Positions 28,942 to 37,986 of a stretch of 64,000 bases of DNA are shown in pieces (position 1 is the stretch's first letter; every line of letters starts with the position of its first letter). The DNA comes from Pseudomonas putida (lineage in GTDB: Bacteria; Pseudomonadota; Gammaproteobacteria; Pseudomonadales; Pseudomonadaceae). A program made the translations under genes and the position numbers. The notes beneath the pieces are model-generated. The model searched no databases. It was not told where the DNA came from and was given only the letters and a program-made list of their open reading frames with translations. The DNA lies in contig NZ_CP109603.1 of assembly GCF_025905425.1 (NCBI RefSeq), positions 1,090,001-1,154,000 of the forward strand. Reading direction: 5' to 3'.

Positions 28942-30119
28942 TTTTTAAGGGCTCCTGCGCGAGGGGCAGCAGCAGCAGCTGCCGAAGTCGCCGCAGCGGC
29001 AACCCCTACTACAGCTTTGATAACCGTGCCATCAGAGGCCGTCTCAAGTTCGAGGACGCCTTTGGAACCGTCCTCTTCCGTGCAGGCAAACCAGCCGTTG
29101 ACCCCACGTAAGATTGCCTTGTATTCACGCTTGGCGCGAATGCAAGGTGGATCGTTGAAATCGTCGACGATCTTCTTACTGCTGGAAACGATTGTGGCGG
29201 ACTGCTTTGCCTGGCCGAGAGCATTGCGAGCCCGCGCAGAGACCTTCGCGTCTTCACCTTTGCCCGACCAGCTATCCCAGGACAGCGTGTGCCAAGAGCA
29301 ATGGTGCGGAGCGAGCAACAGGTCGTATGCGAGCGTTTCAGGCTTGTCTTTGAAGCGATCCCACATCCGTTCCCAGATCAGCACCTCAGCATCACCTCCT
29401 ACGAAGAAACGGGTGCGTTTGGTGCTGAATTGTGACGGGGCAATCTCCATGTTCATGACGATGCTGGACTCGTTCTTGGTCAGTTCCTCTTCTAGAGCAG
29501 CATTATCCTCATGAGGTGCAGGCGCCAGAAGCTGGGCCCGGAACACAGGCGAAGAAGTCCCGTCGATCTCGCTGAACCATTCGTCTGACTTGACCAAGAT
29601 CGGGCGAAGATCGTCGGTTTTGCCATCCACGTCCTCACCCATGATCTTGATGCGGTTGCCGCTGAATGCATAACCGTGATCGCGCCAGTACTGAACACGA
29701 CGACGCGCCTCTTTGTTGAACGCACTCGCGTCATCGCACAGCGTGTGACTCTTCGAGCGCCGCCGGAAAACCAGAGGAGATGACCAGAGCTCACGGATGA
29801 TGATGCGTTTTTCCCACCGGTCTTTTTTGTCGTCCGGATACTGGTCAGGTGGGCCCAACCAGAAATGACTGCTCAGGCCACCGCAGTGATCTTTGTCCGG
29901 GTGGCTCAGCATGAAGGCATCAACATAAGGACGATCCTTATCGTCACGCGACAGGCGTTCACGCAGAGCTCGAGCCACGTCGGGGGTGTCATCATTCGGG
30001 TCATCAGCCTTCGCCCGAATGTGGCAGTCGATCAGAATGGTTGTAACGTTGAAGTCCGCCAGGCGCACGAGGGTCATATCCCCGTTGCCGACTTGGAAGA
30101 AAGTAAACTTAGCTGGCAC
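28938..30119 (-). CDS. Metallo-beta-lactamase-fold protein, first gene of the E2-E1-JAB operon
   Basis: A 393-aa MBL-fold protein. I take GTG 30119 (MPAKFTFFQVGNGDM) because AGGAGA lies five bases before it; the frame extends to 30170 without a ribosome site. The metal motif is HPDKDH (H73, D75, D77, H78), with FVGGDAE and LLLAPHHCSW further on. The C-terminal tail is an alanine-rich run ending RAGALKK, which is unusual and might be a flexible tail or conjugation target. The stop overlaps the start of the E2-E1-JAB gene by four bases, so translation is coupled. Confidence 0.82.
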   Translation of the reverse strand: MPAKFTFFQVGNGDMTLVRLADFNVTTILIDCHIRAKADDPNDDTPDVARALRERLSRDDKDRPYVDAFMLSHPDKDHCGGLSSHFWLGPPDQYPDDKKDRWEKRIIIRELWSSPLVFRRRSKSHTLCDDASAFNKEARRRVQYWRDHGYAFSGNRIKIMGEDVDGKTDDLRPILVKSDEWFSEIDGTSSPVFRAQLLAPAPHEDNAALEEELTKNESSIVMNMEIAPSQFSTKRTRFFVGGDAEVLIWERMWDRFKDKPETLAYDLLLAPHHCSWHTLSWDSWSGKGEDAKVSARARNALGQAKQSATIVSSSKKIVDDFNDPPCIRAKREYKAILRGVNGWFACTEEDGSKGVLELETASDGTVIKAVVGVAAAATSAAAAAAPRAGALKK

Positions 30120-31169
30120 TCGAATCTCCTGCGCTATCTGCAAAACAGCACCCAGGAAACAGCAGGGCACTATCTTTCAGTCGCTGAAAAACGTTTATAG
30201 TTTCTCGCCTCCGCCAATCAAGAGAAAGGCGAACCACGAATGATTAATCGCTTTAGCAAGTTGTTTTTACGCAATATGTGCTGAGTGCGGATTTCGGGAG
30301 AATCGGGCAGTGTTAGAGAAGCTCATCACTGGCTGGCTTGATCAACCAACCGGCGCGCTGGCCGAGCATTCACCATGCACATCATCCGCCCGTTCTTTCG
30401 CTGGCCGCTGTGGCGGGGCAACCCAATGGTTCACCCTCGCGCACCTAGCACCACCCCAGGAAATCCGTTTCGAGGCCGCGTAGGAAGCACTACATCTAGT
30501 GCGTGCTTGCCTAGCTGACTACAACATAATCAAGAAAATACCGATCCGCAAGCGGTTAGGGTGCGAGTAAATTGAGCGCAAACCACCTTTTGGATCCGAT
30601 TTTTTTGACTGTATGCATGCACAGCCCACGTGTTTCAAGGGTTTGACAATTTTTATGAGACGCAAATTGTTACAATTCGATGGGTTTAGCATTTTCACCT
30701 CCGCGACGGTATATGACGTTCTCTTCTAAAACGTCTGAAAACCGACATCCATTCATTTCAACTTGACGACAGCTACTTGTTGGGAGTCCGCACTTTTGAG
30801 CTGCAGTTGTTATCTATTCTCAGATGAGCCGATAAACACCCAGTCGAGTTTGTTGAAAGTATTAATCAATCTATTTGAGGTTTTTTGATTCTCTGCGTGT
30901 GCGGCTCCCGCTAGGGCATGAGCCTCGATCAGCAATGGCAGAGAATTCCTTTCCGAGGCTGGCTTCCTCGGAGACTGGGGATCTGGAAACATTCCTCTAT
31001 CAACGTGGTGGAGCTGGGGGCGCTGCAAAAATGAGATGGACCTGCGCCGACCAAAGGAAATTTTGAATGTCCGCTGAGGGGGCGATTGCAGCAGTCACAG
31101 GCCTTGGCGGATCTCTTCGCCGGCTCCAGGACCTCTATACTGCTCGGGTCAGACTGCCAGGTGATTGCT
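30120..31169. other. Intergenic region upstream of the E1/JAB operon
   Basis: About 1 kb without a convincing gene. It must contain the promoter of the minus-strand operon near 30120-30250. A perfect 13-base palindrome AATTGTTACAATT lies at 30665-30677, beside a TTGACA at 30643. A possible short remnant reading MHIIRPFFRWPLWRG begins near 30374 but breaks up quickly. Base composition is AT-richer than the core genes. Confidence 0.5.
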
Positions 31170-31379
31170 ATGAAACGATCAATCGAGGGACTAGCTGAGG
31201 CTGGTGAAGGGCTGATCCAGAAAGCGATCGATGCACAGTACCGCCTGCGACAGGCTGAGGCAGCCGGTGCGCTACCTGAAGAGATCGAACTCTTCAGGGC
31301 GGTCGCGGATTTACGCTATCGATTGGTGACCGAGCATCAGCTCATCACCCGCGGTAAAGCGCCGCACATCCTGCATTGA
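31170..31379 (+). CDS. Small protein, 69 aa (paralogue 1)
   Basis: Starts at ATG 31170 with AGGTG six bases upstream: MKRSIEGLAEAGEGLIQKAIDAQYRL. The second half, LPEEIELFRAVADLRYRLVTEHQL, aligns with the second half of the next gene, and both proteins are exactly 69 aa. Predicted all-helical and cytoplasmic. It and the next gene lie 17 bp apart and probably form an operon. Function unknown; I associate this type with Pseudomonas accessory regions. Confidence 0.6.
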   Translation: MKRSIEGLAEAGEGLIQKAIDAQYRLRQAEAAGALPEEIELFRAVADLRYRLVTEHQLITRGKAPHILH

Positions 31380-31396
31380 CACCGGGGGAGTGATTC

Positions 31397-31606
31397 GTGA
31401 ATCGAGATGTGACGAAGGTACTTCTTCCGGATCATCAAGCCTTCTCCGATGCAATGGAGGCCATGAAGCGCTACCACCAAGCAAAGGATCTTGGTGCGCC
31501 GCCTGAAGAGGTTAAGCGCCTGAAGATTCTGGCTGAGTCGCTGCTACAAGCCCTCAACGACTACCAGTTGCATGCGCTCGGCGGGCCTGGTTACACGTCA
31601 CATTGA
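31397..31606 (+). CDS. Small protein, 69 aa (paralogue 2)
   Basis: GTG start at 31397 with GGGGGAG upstream. Sequence MNRDVTKVLLPDHQAFSDAMEAMKRYHQAKDLGAPPEEVKRL continues ILAESLLQALNDYQLHAL, matching its upstream neighbour in the PEE(I/V)-x3-(F/L)-(R/K)...(V/L)-x-(E/D)-x-QL pattern. Tandem duplication with divergence is the simplest explanation. Function unknown. Confidence 0.65.
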   Translation: MNRDVTKVLLPDHQAFSDAMEAMKRYHQAKDLGAPPEEVKRLKILAESLLQALNDYQLHALGGPGYTSH

Positions 31607-32023
31607 TGGGGCTAGTGGCCGGCTGCTATCCAGGACAAGGTGGGCATTTCAGTTATGTTGATGACTGGTGTCCCGGCCAGGCAGGTAGGCGAGTCGGCAG
31701 ATCGCTGGAGGTGGGAAGAAATCAGTTCCAAAACTGAAACGGCGACCCTTGCAGAACGCGGCCTGTAGCCGTACTCAAGTGCAGCAGAGCGATGCTACCT
31801 CTCCCTGGCACCAGTAAGATCAGGCACTTGGGCGAGAATATGACTGCAGCGAGCTTTGAACTCAGTGCAGCAAATTGCTCCGTGCTGGACGCTCTCGGCG
31901 CAGGCTGCGACGGAGACGCCTGGACCTGGTGCTGGCGTCCCCCACGGCCCCGCAGCTGAATGCCTGCGCACGTCCACGAGCGCAGCCTAGCGGCTTCGTT
32001 AAACCGCTAACCTGCAACCTTCC
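31607..32023. other. Intergenic region, nothing recognised
   Basis: 417 bp between the small paralogue pair and the convergent membrane-protein gene. No credible coding sequence, terminator or repeat was found. Confidence 0.6.
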
Positions 32024-32764
32024 TCAAAGTGAGTTTTCGTGCTTGGGAGCAACATGCTGCCGTCCAGATGTCGGCTCTTTTGTCTCCCTTGTGACAGCCT
32101 CCAACGAAGGAGAAGCAGGCGAATCAAGGGAGGGTGAGGCATCGTCATGGAGGGTTTCCGGGTGATCCTCCAGATACTTCTGGAATCGGCAGGCAACTCT
32201 GTAGCTCTCTCGACCAAACATCACTATACCCGCACTGAAAGTGAAAATGAGCACCTGAAACAGACCTAGGAACACTGCATTTATCGATGCCCCCTGGTAC
32301 ATGACTGCCACGCCGACTACTGCGCCTACCGCTAGAAGGCACCATGCGAAGATCAGTGATATCCAGGCGCCTGCGACATCAGATCCAGTGATTCTGAGCC
32401 TTGGCTCGGGATGTTCAGGTGAGACATGCAGATATCGAGCAATTTGGCGGATTTGCCAGCTATTCCAGTGACCTAGCAAGGCAAGCTTTACCAGAAGATC
32501 CGCTTTCCTCTTGTTCGTCCTGACTCCGCTTACGATTCGATAATTCTCAAGATAGATAGCTTCATCAAGATACCGAGCGTAGGGGCCTTGGGCGGTTTCG
32601 TCGGCTCGTAACTCCTTCAGTAGCTTATGACGTCGTCGAGTCCAGTGGCCGTCATACAGCGAAACAGACTTGGATAACCTCGTCCATGCGAGGTAAATCA
32701 CGCTGCATACTGCGGCAATCTCAGTAATTCCGCCTTGGAATTGCGGCCATAACTCTTGAAGCAT
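32024..32764 (-). CDS. Hypothetical membrane protein, 246 aa
   Basis: ATG 32764 has GAGAGAA seven bases upstream; a TTG two codons earlier is less likely. One TM helix lies near the N-terminus (GITEIAAVCSVIYLAW), then a basic cytoplasmic stretch, then two adjacent hydrophobic helices (SLIFAWCLLAVGAVVGVAVMY and INAVFLGLFQVLIFTFSAGIVMF). The C-terminal 60 residues are Ser/Pro/Glu-rich and probably disordered. I do not recognise a family. It is the last gene before the catabolic island. Confidence 0.6.
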   Translation of the reverse strand: MLQELWPQFQGGITEIAAVCSVIYLAWTRLSKSVSLYDGHWTRRRHKLLKELRADETAQGPYARYLDEAIYLENYRIVSGVRTNKRKADLLVKLALLGHWNSWQIRQIARYLHVSPEHPEPRLRITGSDVAGAWISLIFAWCLLAVGAVVGVAVMYQGASINAVFLGLFQVLIFTFSAGIVMFGRESYRVACRFQKYLEDHPETLHDDASPSLDSPASPSLEAVTRETKEPTSGRQHVAPKHENSL

Positions 32765-32997
32765 GAGCAATTTCTCTCAACCAAAAAACCATAATGCCAT
32801 CATCAAGCCTCGGTGTTCATGTTCTGTACGCAGGTGCGGGCCGCACAACCAAGCTTGGCGCGTAAGAATGGCAGGTTTTACAGAATGATGATTTCGCAGT
32901 GAGTCGAATCAGTTCGTCAGCGCAGCGCCAGTCACTAATGTCCTTGTTGGTCTCAATGTCAGTGACCATCTCATTGATAGATTTTGGGAAGGAGTGC

Positions 32998-33014
32998 GGC
33001 GCCCAGAGGGCGCC
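32998..33014 (-). terminator. Hairpin after the RND exporter gene
   Basis: GGCGCCC-AGA-GGGCGCC lies 24 bp beyond the stop of the minus-strand RND gene. No T-run follows, so it is a probable rather than certain terminator. Confidence 0.5.
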
Positions 33015-33037
33015 TTAGGTGTGAACGTGTCGAGCTC

Positions 33038-35440
33038 TCACGTCGATACAGGCTGCAGGGTGGGTTTGAAGAAAACCCGCGCCAGTGCCGGAGTTAGAAT
33101 GAGTGCGCCGAGCATGTTCCACACGAACATAAAGGCCAGCAGGATGCCCATGTCCGCCTGGAACTTGATCGGTGACAGCACCCAGGTCGCCACCGCCACC
33201 CCTAGCGCCACGCCGGTCAGCACCACCACCTTGCCAGTGGACAACAGAGCGGCATAGTAGGCGTTGGAGAGGTTGTCACCCTTGCGCAGATTGGCCAGGG
33301 TGATACTCAGCACGTACAAGGAATAATCCACGCCGATGCCCACTCCCAAGGCAATGACTGGCAGCGTGGCAACCTTGAGTCCGATGTTCAGGCCCACCAT
33401 CAGCGCCTCGCACAATACCGAGGTGAGCATCAGTGGCAGCACTGTGCACACTACGGCGCGCCAGGAGCGGAAGGTGATGAAACACAGTACGATCACTGCG
33501 GCATAGACCATCAGAAGCATTTGCAGGTTGGCGCGCTTGACCACGATATTGGTCGCGGCCTCGATGCCAGCATTGCCGGCCGCCGACATGAACTGAAGCT
33601 GCGGGGTGTTGTATTGCGCGGCAAACTGGTCGACGGTCTGTGCCACCCGCGTCAGCGTGTCGGCCTTGTGGTCACTGAGAAAAACATTGACGGTCAGCAG
33701 GTCGCAGTTCTGGTTGAACAGTTCGCGCGGGGCACGGGTGATGATCGCGTTCAACAGCCCCTGGTTCTTGGGAATCTCGTACCAGCGCAGGCTACCCTCG
33801 TTCATACCGGCGGCCGCCTGTTTGCTCAATGCCGCGAGAGAGGTGGTGGATACTACTCCGGGCAACTGCAGCAAGCGTGCCTCCAATGCGTCCACGCTGA
33901 CCAAGGTGTCGTAGTTGGCGCAATAGAACGGTGGCGTTTTAACCATGACCACGTACTTGTCGCTGCTGGCGGCGTAGTTGCCGACCATGAAGGCATTGTC
34001 GCGGTTGTAGCGTGAGTCGGCGCGCAACTCCGGTGCACCCGGGCTGAGGTCGCCCACCTTGACGTGCAGGCTGATAGCAAAACCCGCCGCGCCCAGCAAC
34101 GCGGCGATCCCGATGGCCCAGCGCGCCCACTTCAACTCGGTGAAGCGGTCCAGGAACGACCACAGCGGGTGGCGGCGGTGCTGCTTGTCGCTCAGGGCCA
34201 GTTGCTCGGCTTCGGCCTCGCGCTTGGCGGCGGCTTGGCTCACACCAGTGAACGACAGCAGGATCGGCAGTAGCACCAGGTTAGTCAGGATCAGCACCAT
34301 GACGCCTATCGTGGCGGTCACGGCCAAGTCCTGGATAACCGGAATATTGATGATCATCAGTACCGCGAAACCGACGGCATCGGCCATCAGCGCCATCAGG
34401 CCGGTAAGGAACAGGCGGCGGAAGGTGAAGCGGGCGGCGACCAGCTTGTCGGCGCCGCGGCCGATGTCCTGCATGATGCCGTTCATCTTCTGCGCACCAT
34501 GGCTCAGGCCGATGGCGAACACCAGGAAGGGCACCAGGATCGAATACGGGTCCAGTGCATAGCCCAAAGTCGGCAGTAGCCCCAGGAGCCAGACCACCGC
34601 GATCACCGAGCAGGACAGTACCAGCAGGGTGCTGCGCAGGCAGCGGGTGTACCAGAACAGCACCAGGGCGCAAATCACCAGGGTGGCGGCGAAGAACACT
34701 TGCATCAGCAACAGGCCGTCCATCAGGTCACCCACGACCTTGGCGAAGCCGGTGATGACGATCTGATACTTGTCGCCTTCGTATTGCTGACGCAACTGTT
34801 CCAGGCGTTGTGACAGCGCATGGTAATCCAGTGGCGTGGCACCTTCGCCGCTGGTGTCCTGCAAGGGCAGCAGAATCACACTGGAGCGCATGTTGGCTGC
34901 GACCAGCCGCCCGATCTCGCCAGAGCGCTCGACGTTCTGGCGCACCTCTTCGATGCTTGCACCGGAGCCGTCGTAGTCGTCGGGAATGACAGGGCCACCG
35001 TCGAAACCTTCTTCGGTGACGCCTATCCAGCGGGTGGCAGGGGTCCACAGCGACTTCATGTAGGGACGGTCGACCCCTTCGAGCAGGAACAATTCGTCGT
35101 TGAGACGCCTGAGGGTATCCAGGTAGTCGGCATCGTAGATGGTTCCATTCTTGCTGCTCAGTGCGATGCGCAGGGTATTGCCACCTTCGCCGAGCTGGCC
35201 GCGGTATTTGAAGTAGTTCTCGATGTACGGATGCCCAACCGGAATCATCTTCTCGAAGGCCGCGCTCAGGCGCAGGCCGGTCGCCTGCCAGGCCAGCAGA
35301 GCGCTGGCCAGGAGGCACAATGCGACAACCAGGCCGCGGTGATTGAACAGCAAGCGCTCGACCAGGCTGCCGGACTGCTTGTCGAAGGTCTTGAGGTCGA
35401 TAAGAGCGTCGTTGTGCGGCGCGGTCACTTTACTGTTCAC
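33038..35440 (-). CDS. RND/MMPL-family exporter
   Basis: An 800-aa inner-membrane protein of the MMPL/HpnN branch of the RND superfamily. It has a TM helix after the N-terminus, a large periplasmic loop (AAFEKMIPVGHPYIENYFKYRGQLGEGGNTLRI), a bundle of about five TM helices and a second loop plus bundle ending LMFVWNMLGALILTPALARV. I took GTG 35440 as the start because GGAG lies eight bases upstream; it overlaps the end of the YCF48-like gene by 11 bases. With YCF48-like, DUF1329 and DUF1302 proteins it forms a recurring four-gene envelope set, probably moving a hydrophobic molecule. Confidence 0.85.
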   Translation of the reverse strand: MNSKVTAPHNDALIDLKTFDKQSGSLVERLLFNHRGLVVALCLLASALLAWQATGLRLSAAFEKMIPVGHPYIENYFKYRGQLGEGGNTLRIALSSKNGTIYDADYLDTLRRLNDELFLLEGVDRPYMKSLWTPATRWIGVTEEGFDGGPVIPDDYDGSGASIEEVRQNVERSGEIGRLVAANMRSSVILLPLQDTSGEGATPLDYHALSQRLEQLRQQYEGDKYQIVITGFAKVVGDLMDGLLLMQVFFAATLVICALVLFWYTRCLRSTLLVLSCSVIAVVWLLGLLPTLGYALDPYSILVPFLVFAIGLSHGAQKMNGIMQDIGRGADKLVAARFTFRRLFLTGLMALMADAVGFAVLMIINIPVIQDLAVTATIGVMVLILTNLVLLPILLSFTGVSQAAAKREAEAEQLALSDKQHRRHPLWSFLDRFTELKWARWAIGIAALLGAAGFAISLHVKVGDLSPGAPELRADSRYNRDNAFMVGNYAASSDKYVVMVKTPPFYCANYDTLVSVDALEARLLQLPGVVSTTSLAALSKQAAAGMNEGSLRWYEIPKNQGLLNAIITRAPRELFNQNCDLLTVNVFLSDHKADTLTRVAQTVDQFAAQYNTPQLQFMSAAGNAGIEAATNIVVKRANLQMLLMVYAAVIVLCFITFRSWRAVVCTVLPLMLTSVLCEALMVGLNIGLKVATLPVIALGVGIGVDYSLYVLSITLANLRKGDNLSNAYYAALLSTGKVVVLTGVALGVAVATWVLSPIKFQADMGILLAFMFVWNMLGALILTPALARVFFKPTLQPVST

Positions 35441-36542
35441 GGGCACTGCTCCGTTGTCCATCTTGCAGGGAGAAAGGGGTAAGCCCGCGCACGCCACTCA
35501 ACATGAAGCGGCCATCTGCGGTTTCGCTTAGGCTGGTGAGTGAGCTGGCGTTGGTACCGCTAGCGCGGAAATGCCGACCCTGGTCCTGACTGCTGAGCAC
35601 GCGGCCAGTCTCATCGACAAGCAGCAATGTTCCATCGCTTCCTCGCGTGCCTGCGGTGAGTGTGATCGGCTGGTCGTTCTTGACAGTCTTCCAACTGTCG
35701 CCGCGATCGTCGGAGCGCAGAATCTTGCCGCGCAGACCAAACACCAGAAGTGAGTTGTCCTCACTGGCGAGCAGGCCAAACAGTGTGCCGGAAGTGGGGA
35801 TTTGCACCGCGTTGAAGTGCTCGCCCTGGTCGGTTGAGCGCAACAGCAGGCCTTGCTCTGCGGCAATGAACAGCGTGCCGTCGAGGTCGAGGATGTCGTA
35901 GAGGTGCAGGGCCGATGGGTTGTCGAGCTGCTGGCTGACCGAGCGCCAGTGCCTGCCCCCGTCATTGGTGGCCAATGCCAGCCCGTAGGCGCCGACTGCC
36001 AGGCCGCGCTGGGCATCGAAGAAGTGCACGGCCAGCAAGGGCTTATCAGGCCCGTCGTCGACGAGCTGGCGCGCGTCTTCGAGGCGTTGCTGGTGCTCGG
36101 TGTCGTGGTGTTCAGCGTATGCCGCGGTTGCTGCATCCAGCGCCAGTTGCGCGGCCTGGCTGCCGTCGAGTTGCGTGGTCCAGCTGCGACCGGCATCGTC
36201 GCTGTGTAGGATGATTCCAGCATGGCCTACCGCCCAGCCTTGCGACGGCGTAGGGAAGGTCACCTGGGTCAGGGTGACGCTGACCGGCGAAGGTACTTGT
36301 TGCCAGTTTTGGCCATTGTCCTGTGAGCGCAGGATGAAACCGCGCTCTCCAACGGCCACCAGGTCGTTGCCGGCGCGGGTGACATCCAGCATCAGCGAGC
36401 GGGCGGCCAGTTCGCTGTGCAGCGCCGGGCGTTGGTACAGCGGGGCGTCCAGCGCTGCCGCAGTGGCGGGGAGGGTGCCCAGCATGGAGGCCGCCAGGGG
36501 CAAGCGCAGGCATAGCGCATGGAGCGTTTTTGTTATAGCCAT
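35430..36542 (-). CDS. YCF48/BNR-repeat periplasmic protein
   Basis: A 370-aa protein with a signal peptide (LRLPLAASMLGTLPATAAA). It carries repeated motifs of the photosystem-II-assembly-factor (YCF48) propeller: ILRSQDNGQNWQQVPSP, ILHSDDAGRSWTTQ, LATNDGGRHWRSV, LRSTDQGEHF, ILRSDDRGDSWKTV. This predicts a six- or seven-bladed beta-propeller in the periplasm. It is not photosynthetic; the fold is used as an assembly or binding scaffold. It overlaps the RND gene, so it probably partners the exporter. Confidence 0.85.
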   Translation of the reverse strand: MAITKTLHALCLRLPLAASMLGTLPATAAALDAPLYQRPALHSELAARSLMLDVTRAGNDLVAVGERGFILRSQDNGQNWQQVPSPVSVTLTQVTFPTPSQGWAVGHAGIILHSDDAGRSWTTQLDGSQAAQLALDAATAAYAEHHDTEHQQRLEDARQLVDDGPDKPLLAVHFFDAQRGLAVGAYGLALATNDGGRHWRSVSQQLDNPSALHLYDILDLDGTLFIAAEQGLLLRSTDQGEHFNAVQIPTSGTLFGLLASEDNSLLVFGLRGKILRSDDRGDSWKTVKNDQPITLTAGTRGSDGTLLLVDETGRVLSSQDQGRHFRASGTNASSLTSLSETADGRFMLSGVRGLTPFSLQDGQRSSAREQ

Positions 36543-36607
36543 CTGAACCTCGACAATCGACGGTAGAGGCGGGCCGGGGCCCGCCTCGGTTAACGCGGGG
36601 GCCAGGC

Positions 36608-37960
36608 TCAGCGCACGGAGCCTGCGGCCACGGCATTGCCGGTGAAGAAGTTCTCAGGCTTGCGCGCGATGACCTGGTAGGTCTCGCCGTTAAGTCCCTG
36701 AACCATGCTGTAGGTTTTCGCTTGCAGGTTGTAGATGACCACTGGCTTGACCACCACCGCTGGGATCGCCGGGACCACAAACGGCAGTGCCTGGGTGACG
36801 CGCCAGAGCTTGCCCTGGGCGTCATAGCCATCGACCAGCGACACCGTCCAACTATCTTCGTCGATGTAGAAGCGCCGCTTGGGCACTGCATGGCGCTTGC
36901 CCGGCGCCACCGTTGCTTCAACTTCCCAGACCCGGTGCAGCTCCCAGCGCATCTTGTCCGAATTGAGGGTCTTCTCGGTGTAAACCTCGTCCGGCTTGGC
37001 TGCGTGGAAAGCGTTGAGGTTGTAGGGGATGTACATTTCTTTCTTGCCGATCAGCTTCCACTGGTAGCGGTCGGGATGGCCGATGAAACCATGCACTTCA
37101 TCGAAGTAGTTGGCCCCGGAGGCGACGAAGTCTGGGGTGTCATAGCCCACAGTCGGCGCGCGCCGTACCCGCCGTTGTCCTACCAAGTACTGCCAGGCCT
37201 CGCGCGGGCTGGCGGCGTCGATGCTGTCATGGGTGACCAGTGACTCGCCGGCCTTGAACGGCGGTTCGGTGGTGAGGAAACGCAGCAGTACGTATTGCCC
37301 GGGCCAGCTCTGTGCATTGCCGTCCTTGTAGTAGTACGGGTACTGCCAGTTCTCCACCCCGCGGCTGGCCAGGGTACGGCTGCCATCGGCATTGCCGATC
37401 ATGTTGCGGTAGCCGTGCTGGATCGACTCGGCCTCGGTGCGCAGCAGGAAGTTCCAGATCACCTCGTTGCCGTTGGCCGGGATTGGGAAGGGGACGCCGC
37501 CATAGCAACCTTTAACCGATAAGCCATTCTCGATCAGTTGACAGTCGGTGGCGTTCTTTAGGGTATTGGCGTAGGTCCAAGCAGGCGCGGCCGCCGTGCG
37601 ATGAGTCGGGTAGACATCGACCCGGAAGGTATCGGGGTACTGCTGCAGAAGGGCACGGGTACCTTCGCTGAGCTTGTCGGCGTATTGCGCGGCATTTTGG
37701 GCGGTAATCTGCAGCACGGGCTTCTCGCCCGGGAATGGGTCGGCCGGCACGTCACCGAATTTGGCGCCAGGCACGTCCTTGGTCAGGCCACCGGTCCAGG
37801 CTGGGATACTGCCGTCGGCGTTGCCGGCTTTCTGCGCGCCCATTGGGGTCAGTGTGGTCTTGAGAGTGTTGGCCTGATCAGCGCTGACGGCCGCGATGGC
37901 ATGACCGCAGGCCAGGCTGAGTACAGTCAGTAGGGACAAGAGGGGGGCATGCTGTTTCAT
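36608..37960 (-). CDS. DUF1329 outer-membrane/periplasmic protein
   Basis: A 450-aa protein starting MKQHAPLLSLLTVLSLACGHAIA, a signal peptide; GGAGA precedes the ATG. The body has the DUF1329 pattern (SIPAWTGGL near the N-terminus, RRVRRAPTVGYDTPDF, RYQWKLIGKKEMYIPYN, HRVWEVEATVAPGKRHAVPKRRFYIDEDSW), a LolB-like fold in the family. It always travels with DUF1302 proteins, as here. Role by inference: envelope handling of a lipophilic substrate. Confidence 0.88.
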   Translation of the reverse strand: MKQHAPLLSLLTVLSLACGHAIAAVSADQANTLKTTLTPMGAQKAGNADGSIPAWTGGLTKDVPGAKFGDVPADPFPGEKPVLQITAQNAAQYADKLSEGTRALLQQYPDTFRVDVYPTHRTAAAPAWTYANTLKNATDCQLIENGLSVKGCYGGVPFPIPANGNEVIWNFLLRTEAESIQHGYRNMIGNADGSRTLASRGVENWQYPYYYKDGNAQSWPGQYVLLRFLTTEPPFKAGESLVTHDSIDAASPREAWQYLVGQRRVRRAPTVGYDTPDFVASGANYFDEVHGFIGHPDRYQWKLIGKKEMYIPYNLNAFHAAKPDEVYTEKTLNSDKMRWELHRVWEVEATVAPGKRHAVPKRRFYIDEDSWTVSLVDGYDAQGKLWRVTQALPFVVPAIPAVVVKPVVIYNLQAKTYSMVQGLNGETYQVIARKPENFFTGNAVAAGSVR

Positions 37961-37986
37961 GGTAAGTCTCCGGTACAAGGCGGCTA

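Noticed and set aside
30643..30676. TTGACA and TACAAT as a promoter
   Set aside because: The spacer is 22 bp, too long for a sigma-70 promoter; only the palindrome is kept as a note.
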